A DNA stretch of 64,000 nt from Bog-756 sp963710495 (GTDB taxonomy: Bacteria; Actinomycetota; Acidimicrobiia; Acidimicrobiales; RAAP-2), in the NCBI GenBank assembly GCA_963710495.1, contig CAVQAI010000009.1, forward strand, positions 434,001 through 498,000, given 5' to 3'. The notes under the pieces were generated by a model, which made no database searches, was not told where the DNA came from, and was given only the letters and a program-made list of their open reading frames with translations. A program made the translations under genes and the position numbers. Below, in pieces: positions 1 through 9,426 of this stretch. Positions within the stretch are counted from its first letter, which is position 1. Every line of letters starts with the position of its first letter.

Positions 1-156
1 GCCTCCGGCGCGGTCACGATCACCCCCGAGCCCTACCAGATCATGCTGTCGTTGTACGTCGCGGCGCAGCAGACGTCCGGTTGGCATACCGTGACCAACG
101 CCGACACGCCAACCTCGACCATGGATGTGGCGGAGGTCCAGGCCTACTCCTACTGA
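1..156 (+). CDS. GH16-like glycoside hydrolase, C-terminal end only
   Basis: The left edge cuts this gene; 51 codons and a TGA stop remain in frame 1. The tail (…EPYQIMLSLYVAA, then TSGWH, then AEVQAYSY) lines up with the last strand of the complete GH16 protein at 13860-14771 (…EPMELIMDLAVAS, TSGWH, ASVQVWSAPPS). In GH16 beta-jelly-roll enzymes this region is the final strand of the sandwich. The family call is an inference from that internal similarity, because the catalytic part lies outside the window. The gene converges on the glycosyltransferase at 246. Confidence 0.6.
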   Translation, partial: ASGAVTITPEPYQIMLSLYVAAQQTSGWHTVTNADTPTSTMDVAEVQAYSY

Positions 157-245
157 CCCACCGCCCCGACGCAGATCCGACGACCGGGGGTCTGAAGAGC
201 GGGACGAGGCGGGGCTGGCCCGCTCGATCGGCGGACGGGATCGGG

Positions 246-1304
246 TCAGGTCGGCCGACGCGGTTGGCGACGGCCTTGCGTCCCGACCAGATATCCGGCG
301 GTGGTGGCGAGCAGGCCGGCACAGATCAGGGCGGAACGGGCAAGGCCCCAGAGGTCGCCGCCGAGGCCGGCACGTAGACCCTCGACCACTCCACCAGGCA
401 GGGTGAAAAGGACATATCGACGCTCGCTGGACAAGGCCTGCTCTCGGCCGGCGCGCTGAGCCACCACCGCCTTCGATATCCCCTCGGCGTAGCAACGCCT
501 GAGGAAGTACGGGACCGTTGCCCGCTCGGCGGCGACGTAATGGTGGACGATGGCGGGAGGGACATGTAACAGCTCGGCTCCAACCAGAGCTCGCCGTACT
601 CGCAACGAGAACTCCGTCTCCTCGCATCCGAGCGGCACCGAGCCGCGGCGGCCGATGGCCGTGTCGAAGGAGCCGACCATGTCGAAGACCGAACGCCGGA
701 AGGACATGGTCGCCCCGATGAGATTGCGCTGCGGCATGACGGTGCTCGGCAGCCCCCGATAGCTGCAACCGACCACCCAGTCGAACTCGGGTGGGAACCA
801 GCGGGGGCGGTCTCGTCCCGGCCAGACCGGGACCGCCACACCTCCTGCCCCCGCGATCTGTGGGTGGTAGTGCCCGATCAGCTCTTCGACCCAGGAAGGA
901 TCCGCTTCGGCGTCATCGTCGAGGAAGGCCACGACATCACCCTTCGCAAGTCGAACGCCGGTGTTGCGCGCACCCGACAATCCTCGCCGATCCACGCTTT
1001 CGAGGACTTCGACGTCGGTTGGGAAGAAGCGACGAGCCCGGTCGAACAGCTGCTCATTGTGGTCGATGACCACGAGATACTGGTCGGGCGGCCGCCGCTG
1101 CGCCCGCAAGGAGGCGATCGCGTTCACCAGCGAATCCCATCGGCGCTCGGTATAGGCGCAAATGACGACGGTTACCGTTTCCGGCGGATCGGGAGAGAAG
1201 GAACCGGACCAGGCGTCGATGTCGTCGTGGGCCGGCATCACCGCTGCTGCGGTCTCGCCCTCTGGCCGTTCGGCGCCCGGTCCTCCATCGCCCGCCCGTC
1301 CCAT
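246..1304 (-). CDS. Glycosyltransferase family 2
   Basis: Probably transfers a sugar from a nucleotide-sugar donor to a growing surface polysaccharide at the cytoplasmic face of the membrane. The GT-A start VTVVICAYTERRW is followed about 75 residues later by the metal-binding DXD region FLDDDAE and the acceptor-loop CEETEFSLR typical of GT2. A hydrophobic stretch near the C-terminus (LICAGLLATTAGYLVG) suggests membrane association. The start is uncertain: the frame opens at a TTG at 1340; I chose ATG at 1304, and ATG 1238 would still keep the whole domain. It is about 352 residues, normal for the family. It lies about 210 bp downstream of the flippase on the same strand, consistent with one polysaccharide unit. 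The acceptor sugar cannot be told from sequence. Confidence 0.85.
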   Translation of the reverse strand: MGRAGDGGPGAERPEGETAAAVMPAHDDIDAWSGSFSPDPPETVTVVICAYTERRWDSLVNAIASLRAQRRPPDQYLVVIDHNEQLFDRARRFFPTDVEVLESVDRRGLSGARNTGVRLAKGDVVAFLDDDAEADPSWVEELIGHYHPQIAGAGGVAVPVWPGRDRPRWFPPEFDWVVGCSYRGLPSTVMPQRNLIGATMSFRRSVFDMVGSFDTAIGRRGSVPLGCEETEFSLRVRRALVGAELLHVPPAIVHHYVAAERATVPYFLRRCYAEGISKAVVAQRAGREQALSSERRYVLFTLPGGVVEGLRAGLGGDLWGLARSALICAGLLATTAGYLVGTQGRRQPRRPT

Positions 1305-1513
1305 GACGTCGCCCGCCACACGATGCGCATGAGTCCTCAATCGCCACCCCTCCTCAAGCCACTCGGCCCCCTCGTGCCCTTCATGACGTCACCCGGGCAA
1401 CGGCTAAGTGTTTCATCACCTCTGGATCGGCTCAACACCGATGCTCACCGGCTGAACGACGCCGTCGTCCACCTGGCCTTCGGAGCGCTCCTCGGTTGAG
1501 TCCCGCACCCGTC

Positions 1514-2833
1514 TCACCCAGGCGACCCACCTCGGCCGGAGTCGGTGTACGGAGTGCCCCAGAACACGCGCATCACGGCCGGCAAGAGGGCGAGTGCCTC
1601 GCACGTTGCGGCAATAGCCCAACCCACGCAGAGCCCGATCATCCCCCCGAGCACTCCGCCCACGATGGCGCCGGCCGCTTCGGCCGAAGTCCCGATCGCC
1701 ATGATCCGCGACGCGTTGGCCAGCCGGCCCTGGGCCCGGCGGATCGCCACGTAGTGGTCCTTGACGACGTAGGAGGGGCCGACCAGGATCAACAGCCGCA
1801 ATGCCGTCGTTCCGTTCTCGGCATAGGCGGGACCGAAGATGCGAAGGGCCAGCGGTGCCACGAGTTGGACCACGACGACGATCGCTCCGCACAAAGCCAG
1901 TCCGAGCGGAAGCGTCCTCCGAACGTGGCGGTGGAGCAACTCCGAGTCGCCGGCTTTCTCGGCGAACAGGGCCAGCGCGAGGAGATACGGAATGATCAGC
2001 ACGGAAGCCGAGAGCAAAAAGGCGCTCGTGAAGTACGCCACTTGCTGCGGAGCGATCAGGAGCGCCGCAATGAGCGGGACGATGTACGAGATGGAGTTGA
2101 TGGACAGATTGAGCACGTGATGATTGAACGAGAGCAGTCCGTAGCGACGGGTCAGTGCTATGCGGTTTCTGAGCGCTCCTTCGCCGCCACGGCTTGACCC
2201 CAGCCGGAGCATCGGGAAGCAGACGACCACCGAGGCCGCGAGTGCCGCCGCCCAGGCCAGGAGGAGACCGGCGCTCGTCTTCACCCCGGCGAAGACGAGC
2301 AGGCCCACGAACACCGGTTTGAGTACGGCTCCGACCGTTCCTCGGGTGAGCTGTGCCGAGCCGCGGTGCAGCCCGGTCGCGGCGTTGTCGAATGTGATTG
2401 TCGCCACGGTTGCAACGGTGCCCACCACCAACAGGGCGGCCGTGACCGGATCCTGTCCGATCTCCCGGAGGCTCTTACCGAGGAAAGGTGACAGCGCCAT
2501 GGCAACAACGGAGAGGAGGAAGACGACGAAGCAGGCGATCGCCAACCCAGTGGTGAACATGACCCGGCGCGTCGAATCCTCGAGCGAGCTCAGTTCCGCC
2601 AGGAGGAGGATCGGGATACCCAGGACACCAATGGCGGCGAGAAAAGCAGCGAGTGACGCCGCTGCTGCCGCGAGGCCGACATCTCGAGACACAAAGAGTC
2701 GAGTGGCGAGGATCCAATAAGCCAGGCCCAGCACCGCGGTCGCACCTTGTTTGGCGACGAGGAACCCGAAGGTCGTGAAGAGTCGTCTCCGTTCCGACGC
2801 TGGTCCCGCCTCGCCACGGGCGAAATCGGTCAT
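1514..2833 (-). CDS. Polysaccharide flippase, Wzx/MATE-like membrane protein
   Basis: Predicted to flip lipid-linked oligosaccharide across the cytoplasmic membrane. The 439-residue product is almost entirely hydrophobic with about 12-14 membrane spans, opening with TTFGFLVAKQGATAVLGLAYWILATRLFV, the usual first helix pair of the polysaccharide synthase/O-antigen flippase family (shown here in part only as TTFGFLVAKQGATAVLG). Length is normal for the family. The ATG at 2833 has a GAGGG seven bases upstream. It stands first of a leftward pair with the GT2 gene, and its presence argues that the locus uses a Wzx-type rather than an ABC export route. No Wzy polymerase is certain, though the 9427 membrane protein could serve. 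Confidence 0.85.
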   Translation of the reverse strand: MTDFARGEAGPASERRRLFTTFGFLVAKQGATAVLGLAYWILATRLFVSRDVGLAAAAASLAAFLAAIGVLGIPILLLAELSSLEDSTRRVMFTTGLAIACFVVFLLSVVAMALSPFLGKSLREIGQDPVTAALLVVGTVATVATITFDNAATGLHRGSAQLTRGTVGAVLKPVFVGLLVFAGVKTSAGLLLAWAAALAASVVVCFPMLRLGSSRGGEGALRNRIALTRRYGLLSFNHHVLNLSINSISYIVPLIAALLIAPQQVAYFTSAFLLSASVLIIPYLLALALFAEKAGDSELLHRHVRRTLPLGLALCGAIVVVVQLVAPLALRIFGPAYAENGTTALRLLILVGPSYVVKDHYVAIRRAQGRLANASRIMAIGTSAEAAGAIVGGVLGGMIGLCVGWAIAATCEALALLPAVMRVFWGTPYTDSGRGGSPG

Positions 2834-3552
2834 GACCCAGCCCTCACGGGAGCCCTAGTTGGCCGGAGTATCTCCCGGAGCAGGGTCTGACGCAGCCGGG
2901 GAACCTTCGATGGCGCACCACCGGTGGGAGGAAGGCGCCATCCGCTGGTACCGACGGCCTCGTCGCGTTGGACCAGGAATTAGGGGCAAGGAGGACCATC
3001 GCTCGCTTGCGATTGAGAGAGCTCCAGGAAATCGTCGAGGGAAAAGAGCCGACAGCCCAGATGCGAAGGCTCTGGACCTCGCGCAAGAGGGCATCGTCTC
3101 CAGTGACGATCATGGGGTTGAACGGGCATCAGCTGCACAGCTCGCGTCTTGGAAGGGCAGGTGGAGGGCACGAGTGCCCTTGTCGAGCTGATCCTAATAC
3201 TTGGACCCTCCGATCGGTCGAGCGACCATACGGACCGAGACGGTGGAAGATCCATCTCCGCCAACCGGATCGAGAAGGGATTCGCCCTCCGCCACATTGG
3301 GGTGGCCGGATCTCGCCGGGGTCAATGGACAGAGCACGGAGGCCCACGTGTACAGTCGGCGGGGTCGGTCAGCCGGGTCAAGACAGGCGATCGGCTGCAG
3401 CCCCTCGACGTCGGGGCTCTCTGACATGGGGGCTTCGCGCCAACGATGTCTCAGCTTCCGGAAACCGTCAATGGATCCTCCGTGTCACCACGGTCAGAAG
3501 GGTGGATGAACCTCGATGGCCTGGCCCTCACCCCGCCGCAAAGGAAGCTCGT
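2834..3552. other. 719-bp intergenic region between divergent genes
   Basis: Lies between the leftward flippase and the rightward acyltransferase, so it must hold both promoters. An open frame runs into the acyltransferase from upstream (from about 2968), but its first 195 codons have no recognisable domain and mixed third-position bases, so I read them as non-coding. No convincing -35/-10 pair, RNA gene or repeat was seen. Confidence 0.4.
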
Positions 3553-4626
3553 GTGAAGGCATCGGCTCCCAGAGTGGTGGTTGCGTCCGGTCTCGACGGT
3601 TGGGAGACGCAATGGGATCGATTGGTCGACCTGTCGCCTCTCCCCTCCCCCTTCATGCGGTCGTGGTGGCTCACCGGCGCGGGCGGTCCTCAACGCCGCT
3701 TCTTGCTGGCTGTGGACGGCGAGCGACTCATCGGAGGCCTCGCCTTGGAAACAACGGGGTGGCCGGGGCTCGAGGTTCTCCACCTGATGGGCGGCGGGTA
3801 CCTCTGCCCGGACCATCTGGACCTGCTCGCCGGTCCGACCGAGGAAGGTGTCACGATCGGGCTGCTCAGGGACTGGTTCCAACGTCCCGGAGGGCGGCTG
3901 TTGGACCTGGAAGGGGTGCCCGGCCACTCTCGGGTGATCGAAGCCCTGCCCAGCCCAGCCCGCCTCGTCCCGCTCGCCATCGCGCCGTGGACCCCGCTGC
4001 CCGACGACTCGAAGGCGTACTTCGCCGGGCTCCCCTCCCACGTCCGCCGGAACATCCGGCGGGCCACGACCCGCCTCACCGAGGACGGCGTCACACACCG
4101 GTCGAAACGCGGACCTTCAGCGGTGGAAGCGCTCGAGACATTGCGAACGATGCACGAGGCCCAATGGGGAGGCCGGTCTCGCTTCCTCTCGCAATTCGAG
4201 CGGTTCGTGGCGGCCTGCCGCCTGGGGGCCGAGGCCGATGAGGTCGCGGTCCATGAGCTGGCCAACGATGAGACCGTCATCGCCACCGTCGTCAGCTTCG
4301 AAGTGGCCGGTCGCGTCAGTCTCTATCAGAGTGCCCGGCTGAGGGAGTCCCGTTGGCGAAACGCCATGTCCGTCCTGCTCAATGACGTCATCAGTGATGC
4401 GTGTGACCGCGGCTTCAGCGAGGTCGACTTCCTACGGGGCGATGAGGCCTACAAGGCAGGGTTCGCTCCCAGGAGACGGGAACTGTTCAGGCTCCTCGCC
4501 GCCAAGGGCCCGACCGGACGGTCGGCCCGGCTGGCGAAGTCAACCGCGTTGACAACCAGGCGAATGGCTGAAACCTCGGTACGGGCCGGCCGGGCCGGTC
4601 TCGGCCGGGTCAGACCCGAACGCTAG
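3553..4626 (+). CDS. CelD/FemAB-like GNAT acyltransferase
   Basis: A 357-residue protein of the BioF2/CelD-like acetyltransferase group (PF13480 type), often found in exopolysaccharide loci, probably acylating a sugar or lipid precursor in the cytoplasm. Diagnostic pieces are LPSHVRRNIRRATTRL in the middle, the acceptor part MHEAQWGGRSRF, and the C-terminal FLRGDEAYKAGFAPR, which matches the conserved 'D-F-L-R-G-D-E-x-Y-K' signature. The start is GTG 3553, chosen because AAGGAAG sits at 3541-3547 with proper spacing; the longer upstream reading frame is not coding-like. It converges with the next gene, overlapping it by four bases at 4623-4626. The acyl donor and substrate are unknown. Confidence 0.8.
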   Translation: MKASAPRVVVASGLDGWETQWDRLVDLSPLPSPFMRSWWLTGAGGPQRRFLLAVDGERLIGGLALETTGWPGLEVLHLMGGGYLCPDHLDLLAGPTEEGVTIGLLRDWFQRPGGRLLDLEGVPGHSRVIEALPSPARLVPLAIAPWTPLPDDSKAYFAGLPSHVRRNIRRATTRLTEDGVTHRSKRGPSAVEALETLRTMHEAQWGGRSRFLSQFERFVAACRLGAEADEVAVHELANDETVIATVVSFEVAGRVSLYQSARLRESRWRNAMSVLLNDVISDACDRGFSEVDFLRGDEAYKAGFAPRRRELFRLLAAKGPTGRSARLAKSTALTTRRMAETSVRAGRAGLGRVRPER

Positions 4627-5540
4627 ACCTCAGGCACGCCCTCAGGGCGCCCACCGACTCCGTTCCGCGCTCGGGCTGTGGAGATTTTCGAGCGAAGTTG
4701 CGCGCCGATTCTCAAGGTTCCGATAACGGCCGTCTTGGCGAGGTCGGCGACGACCGACTGCCCGGGAGGCCGAGGGTCGAGACGAAATCGGCGCAGTCGC
4801 GAGTTGAGATCTTCGATCCTGCTGTTTCGCAGTGTCTCGGCGGTGAAATACGTCAACGTGATCGAGATCGAGACGGCGGCATCGTTGTGGACCCAATGCG
4901 GCACGAGAGGCGGAATGTACACCCCGGTGCCGGGCTCGAGCTCGAAGCTCATCGACTCCTGAGGCATGGACTCGATCCGTCCATGGGATCCGTCGAAATA
5001 CCGGTCCACCTCGTATCGGTGGGCTTCTTCGCTCTCGAAGCGGCCGATGCTCACCCTCTTGGACCCGCTGGTCTGCATCAGCAGGCTGTGTTCGATGTCG
5101 AAGTGAACGGGGGTGACCGAGCTCGGGGAGGAGGTCAAGACGAACGCGGCCCGCTGGCGCATTTCCCCTTCCCGCGCTCGCATCCCCAGTTCCACCTGGT
5201 CCAGCGCCGCGTCCATCATCTCGGCGTAGGCCGGGTCGTCCTCGACGTTCAGCAAGGTGAGCCAGGAGTTGTTGCTGCTCAGGCTGCGAATGACATCACC
5301 CGGCCGATCCAAAACGCCTTTCGGGGGCCCACCCCGGGGCACGAGCAGGGCTTGAGCGGCAGTGTCGCAGACCACGGATTGTGGAAGGCGCTCGGCCAAG
5401 TCGGCGATCGCCTCGAGCTGCATGAGGGGGTCCAAGTGCAGGCCATGGACGAATTCCGCCGGCTGCGTCGGAAACTCGCTACGGAACGAGAGTTCCCCGA
5501 GCGCCGCGGGTAGCTGCCGGGCTGGACGTGTCACCAACAC
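4623..5540 (-). CDS. JmjC/cupin-like Fe(II)/2-oxoglutarate oxygenase
   Basis: A 305-residue cupin-like protein (cupin_8/JmjC type). The metal site is visible: HFD in SVTPVHFDIEHSLLMQTSG gives the HxD pair and a distal His lies in YIPPLVPHWVHND; the Lys/Arg usually binding 2-oxoglutarate could be in GSKRVSIGRF. Such enzymes hydroxylate proteins or small molecules in the cytoplasm. The GTG start at 5540 has GGGAGG five bases upstream. It sits inside the surface-sugar locus, on the same strand as the GT4 gene upstream of it, so a substrate linked to glycan building is possible but not shown. Hydroxylation of an asparagine/aspartate or a sugar-lipid are both open. Confidence 0.7.
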   Translation of the reverse strand: MLVTRPARQLPAALGELSFRSEFPTQPAEFVHGLHLDPLMQLEAIADLAERLPQSVVCDTAAQALLVPRGGPPKGVLDRPGDVIRSLSSNNSWLTLLNVEDDPAYAEMMDAALDQVELGMRAREGEMRQRAAFVLTSSPSSVTPVHFDIEHSLLMQTSGSKRVSIGRFESEEAHRYEVDRYFDGSHGRIESMPQESMSFELEPGTGVYIPPLVPHWVHNDAAVSISITLTYFTAETLRNSRIEDLNSRLRRFRLDPRPPGQSVVADLAKTAVIGTLRIGAQLRSKISTARARNGVGGRPEGVPEV

Positions 5541-5695
5541 TCACCTCCCAGGTCCACTCCGGGACTTCCACCCAAACAGAAGCTGCGGACCGGACATTAC
5601 CGCGACACGTTGGGCGACGCCGAGGCCGCTCCCCCCCGGCGGGGCCCGACTTGCATCCAGGTGGGCCAAGGGTCGCAGGACCCTCGAGATGCGCT

Positions 5696-6799
5696 TCAGA
5701 CCCGGGACTCGGCGGCCTGACGGTAGACCCGCAGGAGATCATTTGCGCAGTCGTCCCAGGTACGGAGCTCGGGGGCTGGCGGGTCGGGCCCGGCGGCAAC
5801 CCGGGCGAGCACGGCAGCCAGTACGGCCGGGTCGGCATCGAGCGGAACCGTCGTGACGGCGCCGTCTTCGGCCAACTCCGTCAGTCCTGACGTCGCCGCC
5901 ACCACCACCTTCCTCCCCAGGGCACGGGCCTCCAGCAGGGCGACAGGGTGCGCCTCGTAGTCGCTGAGGAGCGCAACCACGTCGCTCGAGCGGACGAGAG
6001 TACCGAGTCCCGACCGATCCGTTGCTTCGAAATTCGTGAAGGTCACGGCATGGTCGACACCGAGCTGAGCCGCGAGGCGGCGGAGCTGTCGCTCGTAAGC
6101 GCCCCGGCCAACGACAGCCAAGTGCGCATCCGGTGCGGTCGTGAGAAGGGCCGGCATCGCCGCGATGAGGCGGTGGTGGCCCTTGTAGCGCTCGAGACGC
6201 CCGACGGAGCAGACGAGGGGGGAGCCCGATGCCTCGGGCGCACCGCCGTCGACGGGAAGTGGCTCGGCACCGTTTCGGATCAGCCGAATCATCGCCGGTT
6301 CCATCCCGAGTCGGCGAGCAAACAAGGCAACTTCGTAGTCGCACACGGCGATGAGGGCGAACGACCGGCGAAGAAGCGGCCGCAGCGTCAGCCATTGAGC
6401 CCCCCGTATGGCCGCCCGCAGCCGGCTGGAATGGCCTCCAGTGTGGAACGTGACCACGGTCGGAATCCGGGCCCGCTGCGCAGCCGCCAGCGCCATGGGG
6501 GGTACGAGTGTGTGCACACCCTGTACGTGCACGAGGTCGTAGCCTCCGTTGACCACCTCACGGGCGAGCCCTGGCGATGCGTACAGATCAGCCGAGCGTG
6601 GTCGGGCCGGGAATCGGCGGACCTCGACCTCGCCACGTTGCTCGATCTGGGGAAGCTGCCCGCTCACGTCGGTCGTGAGCACCGTGACGTCGAGGCCCCG
6701 GCCGGCGATTCGGTGTGCCACCTCGCTCACATGCGTCTCGGTGCCACCGAGTAACGGCGGGAACCGGGACGTCACCATGGCGATCCGCAACGAGTCCAC
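5696..6799 (-). CDS. Glycosyltransferase family 4 (GT-B fold)
   Basis: A 367-residue retaining glycosyltransferase that probably adds one sugar to a lipid-linked chain in the cytoplasm. The N-terminal Rossmann half starts RIAMVTSRFPPLLGGTETHV, with the typical GG-E-x-H-V loop. The donor half has VGRLERYKGHHRLIAAM and the E-x7-E region SDYEAHPVALLEARALG. Start is GTG 6799; another in-frame ATG lies seven codons inside. The polysaccharide deacetylase is upstream on the same strand after 47 bp, so the two are probably co-transcribed. Confidence 0.88.
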   Translation of the reverse strand: MDSLRIAMVTSRFPPLLGGTETHVSEVAHRIAGRGLDVTVLTTDVSGQLPQIEQRGEVEVRRFPARPRSADLYASPGLAREVVNGGYDLVHVQGVHTLVPPMALAAAQRARIPTVVTFHTGGHSSRLRAAIRGAQWLTLRPLLRRSFALIAVCDYEVALFARRLGMEPAMIRLIRNGAEPLPVDGGAPEASGSPLVCSVGRLERYKGHHRLIAAMPALLTTAPDAHLAVVGRGAYERQLRRLAAQLGVDHAVTFTNFEATDRSGLGTLVRSSDVVALLSDYEAHPVALLEARALGRKVVVAATSGLTELAEDGAVTTVPLDADPAVLAAVLARVAAGPDPPAPELRTWDDCANDLLRVYRQAAESRV

Positions 6800-6846
6800 C
6801 GGCCGATGTCACTCTCGCGTTGCTTCGGAGCGACGGGCCACAACAG

Positions 6847-7794
6847 TCATCCCAGTCTCCAGCGTTGCAGTTGGGCTCGAAAGCGCGCCCGTCCCCAGTC
6901 CATCACGAGGCGCCGCGGGAGCCGGTACTGGTCGGTTAACGGATCGGCACTACCGGGGAGCGTCGTGCACGCCGTCTCGAATCCAGCCGACCGCACGGCC
7001 TCGACGGTGCCATCGTCGAAATCGTCACGCCGACCGAATGGGTAGGCGAAATGACAGACCTTCCGGTCGAGATACTGTTCGAGCTCCTTCTTGGACGCCG
7101 TGATGGTCTGTATCTGCTCATCACGTGAACGATCCCGGAGTCGGACATGGTCGACCGTATGCGCGCCGATGGTGACCAGTTCGGCGGCGGCGAGCCGGAG
7201 GAGCTCGTCGCCGGTGAGAGGGAGCGCGTCAGGAGAGGCAGTCGACGGGACCGACCACTGCTCTGAGGCGGCATCGAGGGCGGACCCGATCTCCGAGACG
7301 GCCAGAGGCAGCAAGTGGCTGCGGACGACCCTGAAGTCCGACCGAAGGTCACCTGACCCAACCGGGATCCTCCGTGTCCTCCCACCTGTCTCCAGGGACA
7401 ACTCACGGCGTTCTTTCGGGCGAGCCCTGAGCAGGGCACCGAGACGATCCCACCAGAATCCCTTCGTATCCCCGATCATGCCGCTGGTGACGAAGACGGT
7501 GATCGGGATCCCCTTTGCTTCGGCGATGGGTAGCGCGACGGCCAGATTGTCGCTGTATCCATCATCGAAGGTCACGACCACTCGCGGTCGGCGCGAGGAC
7601 CTCGGAACACCGGAGAGGGTGGATGGCTCTCGCCACCGCGCGATTTCCTCGAGATGTGCGGCAAAGTTCTCGGGATGCACGCACAGATGGGAGAGATCCT
7701 CCCTGTCTTCTGCAATTCGGTGATAACAGAGGATGAGCGTGACATCTCGCTGCGTTGCGATACGCATCAAGGCGTTGTCAGGCGCCATCTGCAT
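6847..7794 (-). CDS. Polysaccharide deacetylase (NodB domain)
   Basis: Removes N- or O-acetyl groups from a glycan. The NodB core is clear: ILCYHRIAED near the N-terminus, motif 1 VVVTFDDGYSDN with the catalytic Asp and metal Asp, motif 2 GAHTVDHVRL with the two metal His residues, and a C-terminal FAYPFGRRDD motif. I chose ATG 7794 because CAGGG lies six bases upstream and the earlier in-frame residues look non-coding; ATG 7767 is an alternative. About 315 residues. No clear signal peptide, so it may act in the cytoplasm on lipid-linked precursor or use an unusual export route. Neighbours are a GT4 downstream and a sulfotransferase upstream. Confidence 0.85.
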   Translation of the reverse strand: MQMAPDNALMRIATQRDVTLILCYHRIAEDREDLSHLCVHPENFAAHLEEIARWREPSTLSGVPRSSRRPRVVVTFDDGYSDNLAVALPIAEAKGIPITVFVTSGMIGDTKGFWWDRLGALLRARPKERRELSLETGGRTRRIPVGSGDLRSDFRVVRSHLLPLAVSEIGSALDAASEQWSVPSTASPDALPLTGDELLRLAAAELVTIGAHTVDHVRLRDRSRDEQIQTITASKKELEQYLDRKVCHFAYPFGRRDDFDDGTVEAVRSAGFETACTTLPGSADPLTDQYRLPRRLVMDWGRARFRAQLQRWRLG

Positions 7795-8054
7795 CACAGG
7801 CCCTGCAAGCCGGTGCGGGCCGGATGTGCCACCCTCGGCCCATGAGCCAGCGGCATCGCGCCCGGAACCCATGTGGATCGCGGCGGAATGTCGGACGTCC
7901 CTCAACTCCCATGAGCGTCGCCTGCACAGGCTCATGATCGCGCCTCGTGGACCCAGCTGCCAGATGGACGCCTTGCCCGAGGAGCCGGCGTCGGCGTCGT
8001 GCGCTCCCGAATCCCGAGGCCTGTGCAGATGCCCGCCCGGAGCCGTCAAGCGGG

Positions 8055-9047
8055 CTACCGCTCCGTCGAGCTCCGTCTTCGAAACGAGTCGACCGACCCC
8101 GCAGCCAATTCCGGACAGCCTTCGAAGGATTCCCACATCTGAGCGCAGAGGTGCTCGATCTTGGGACTGAGTCCTCCCACCGAGGCCGCGCTTTGGCGCG
8201 GTCTCACTCGTGGGACGGTTGAATGCACCGGGAGCGAAACGCCGATATGACTCGACAGAGACCGGACCACCTCCTCGGGAGAATTGCAGACTCGTTCGTA
8301 GCGCAAGAGTCGAATCCGGTCGTCCTCTGCGAGGTGCTGATCGAAGTACAGCTGGTTGCGAGTCCACCAGAAGAGGGCAGCCGCATCGAGCGGCTCGAGC
8401 CCATCTCGAAGGAGCTCGATCACCCGTTCCCGGGTCTCGTGGGTGGCGCCCCTGCAGCGCCAGTTCATAGAGTCTCCGGTGAGGAACGGCTCCAGGTCGT
8501 GGTGGGCGTTTCCCAGACCGAAGCGCCGCAGGTTGGATTGCGAGACGTCAAGGTAGTGGCGCAGCATCCAGATCGCGGTGGCACCACCGGCGGTGTCAAG
8601 CAGCTCCGCGGCACGGTAGCTCTCCACGAGGGGCTTGACTGCGACGACCTCAAAAGGCAAAGCCCGGATACGGCGAAATACAATGCCGCCCTCTTGCCAG
8701 TTGGTCTCGTTTGGGTCGTCACCCACGAGGCGGCGGTCATGCTCCTCCATGATCAGAACATGCCAGGACCTGTCGAGGAGGGTCTGTTGCACCATCGTGG
8801 TGCCCGACCGCTGGCAGCCGAAGATGAAAACGACCGTGCGCCGGTCACGGGGAGCACGGACGATGGAGCGCACGAGAAACTTGGCTTTCGACCGAATCCT
8901 CCGATTGATCAGCCGCTCGTCGTCTCGACCGTCGGAACCAGCCAACCACGCCAGAGACGGGTCTTCGATCGACAGCGTGGCGCGGCCTCCTCGTGACGTT
9001 CTGATGACTCTGTTGGCCGAGGCCCGAAAGCGCCCGATAAACCCCAT
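8055..9047 (-). CDS. PAPS-dependent sulfotransferase
   Basis: Predicted to move a sulfuryl group from PAPS to a sugar hydroxyl. The 5'-phosphosulfate loop is FGCQRSGTTMVQQTLL at about residues 75-90, and the 3'-phosphate binding region is likely WMLRHYLDVSQSNLRRFG. Length (330) suits the sulfotransferase_3 group. The ATG at 9047 has TGAGGAG just upstream with close spacing. The 260-bp gap to the deacetylase start contains nothing recognisable. No PAPS-making genes (cysD/N/C) are in the window, so the donor must come from elsewhere in the genome. Its location in a sugar locus suggests a sulfated surface glycan. Confidence 0.83.
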   Translation of the reverse strand: MGFIGRFRASANRVIRTSRGGRATLSIEDPSLAWLAGSDGRDDERLINRRIRSKAKFLVRSIVRAPRDRRTVVFIFGCQRSGTTMVQQTLLDRSWHVLIMEEHDRRLVGDDPNETNWQEGGIVFRRIRALPFEVVAVKPLVESYRAAELLDTAGGATAIWMLRHYLDVSQSNLRRFGLGNAHHDLEPFLTGDSMNWRCRGATHETRERVIELLRDGLEPLDAAALFWWTRNQLYFDQHLAEDDRIRLLRYERVCNSPEEVVRSLSSHIGVSLPVHSTVPRVRPRQSAASVGGLSPKIEHLCAQMWESFEGCPELAAGSVDSFRRRSSTER

Positions 9048-9426
9048 AACTCCTCAAGGTTAGAATACCGAACTCACCAGGAACTTCTCAACGTGGTTGC
9101 CTCCCTCGATCTGATCGAGAGCTTGTGCCAATCACGGGGCTCGGTCAGAGCAAATGGCTACTGCTGGCTCCTTGAATTTGATGACATCACCCGTTCTACG
9201 CACGTGACCGGAGAAATCTGACCCTGTACCACCCCCGGGACTCCGTACGGCTGATATCCGGAAGCAGAGGAACGTTGAGCGTGACGGCACCTCGGGATGC
9301 CGTCATCCGACGGCCGATCACCCGCCATCCGGACGAGGTGACCGGTCTCGTCGATGATGCCCGAGCCAGGACGATCCCGGCTACGAGCAGGCCGACCCGA
9401 CAGCGATGTTGTGCGTCTCATGGTCG
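9048..9426. other. 379-bp intergenic region
   Basis: Between two leftward genes. It has a locally lower GC content and mixed frames. I see no ORF with domain character, no terminator with a T-run and no RNA gene. It probably holds the sulfotransferase promoter. Confidence 0.4.

Noticed and set aside
2968..3552. Upstream extension of the acyltransferase by 195 codons
   Set aside because: No domain or coding bias, and a good ribosome site precedes GTG 3553.
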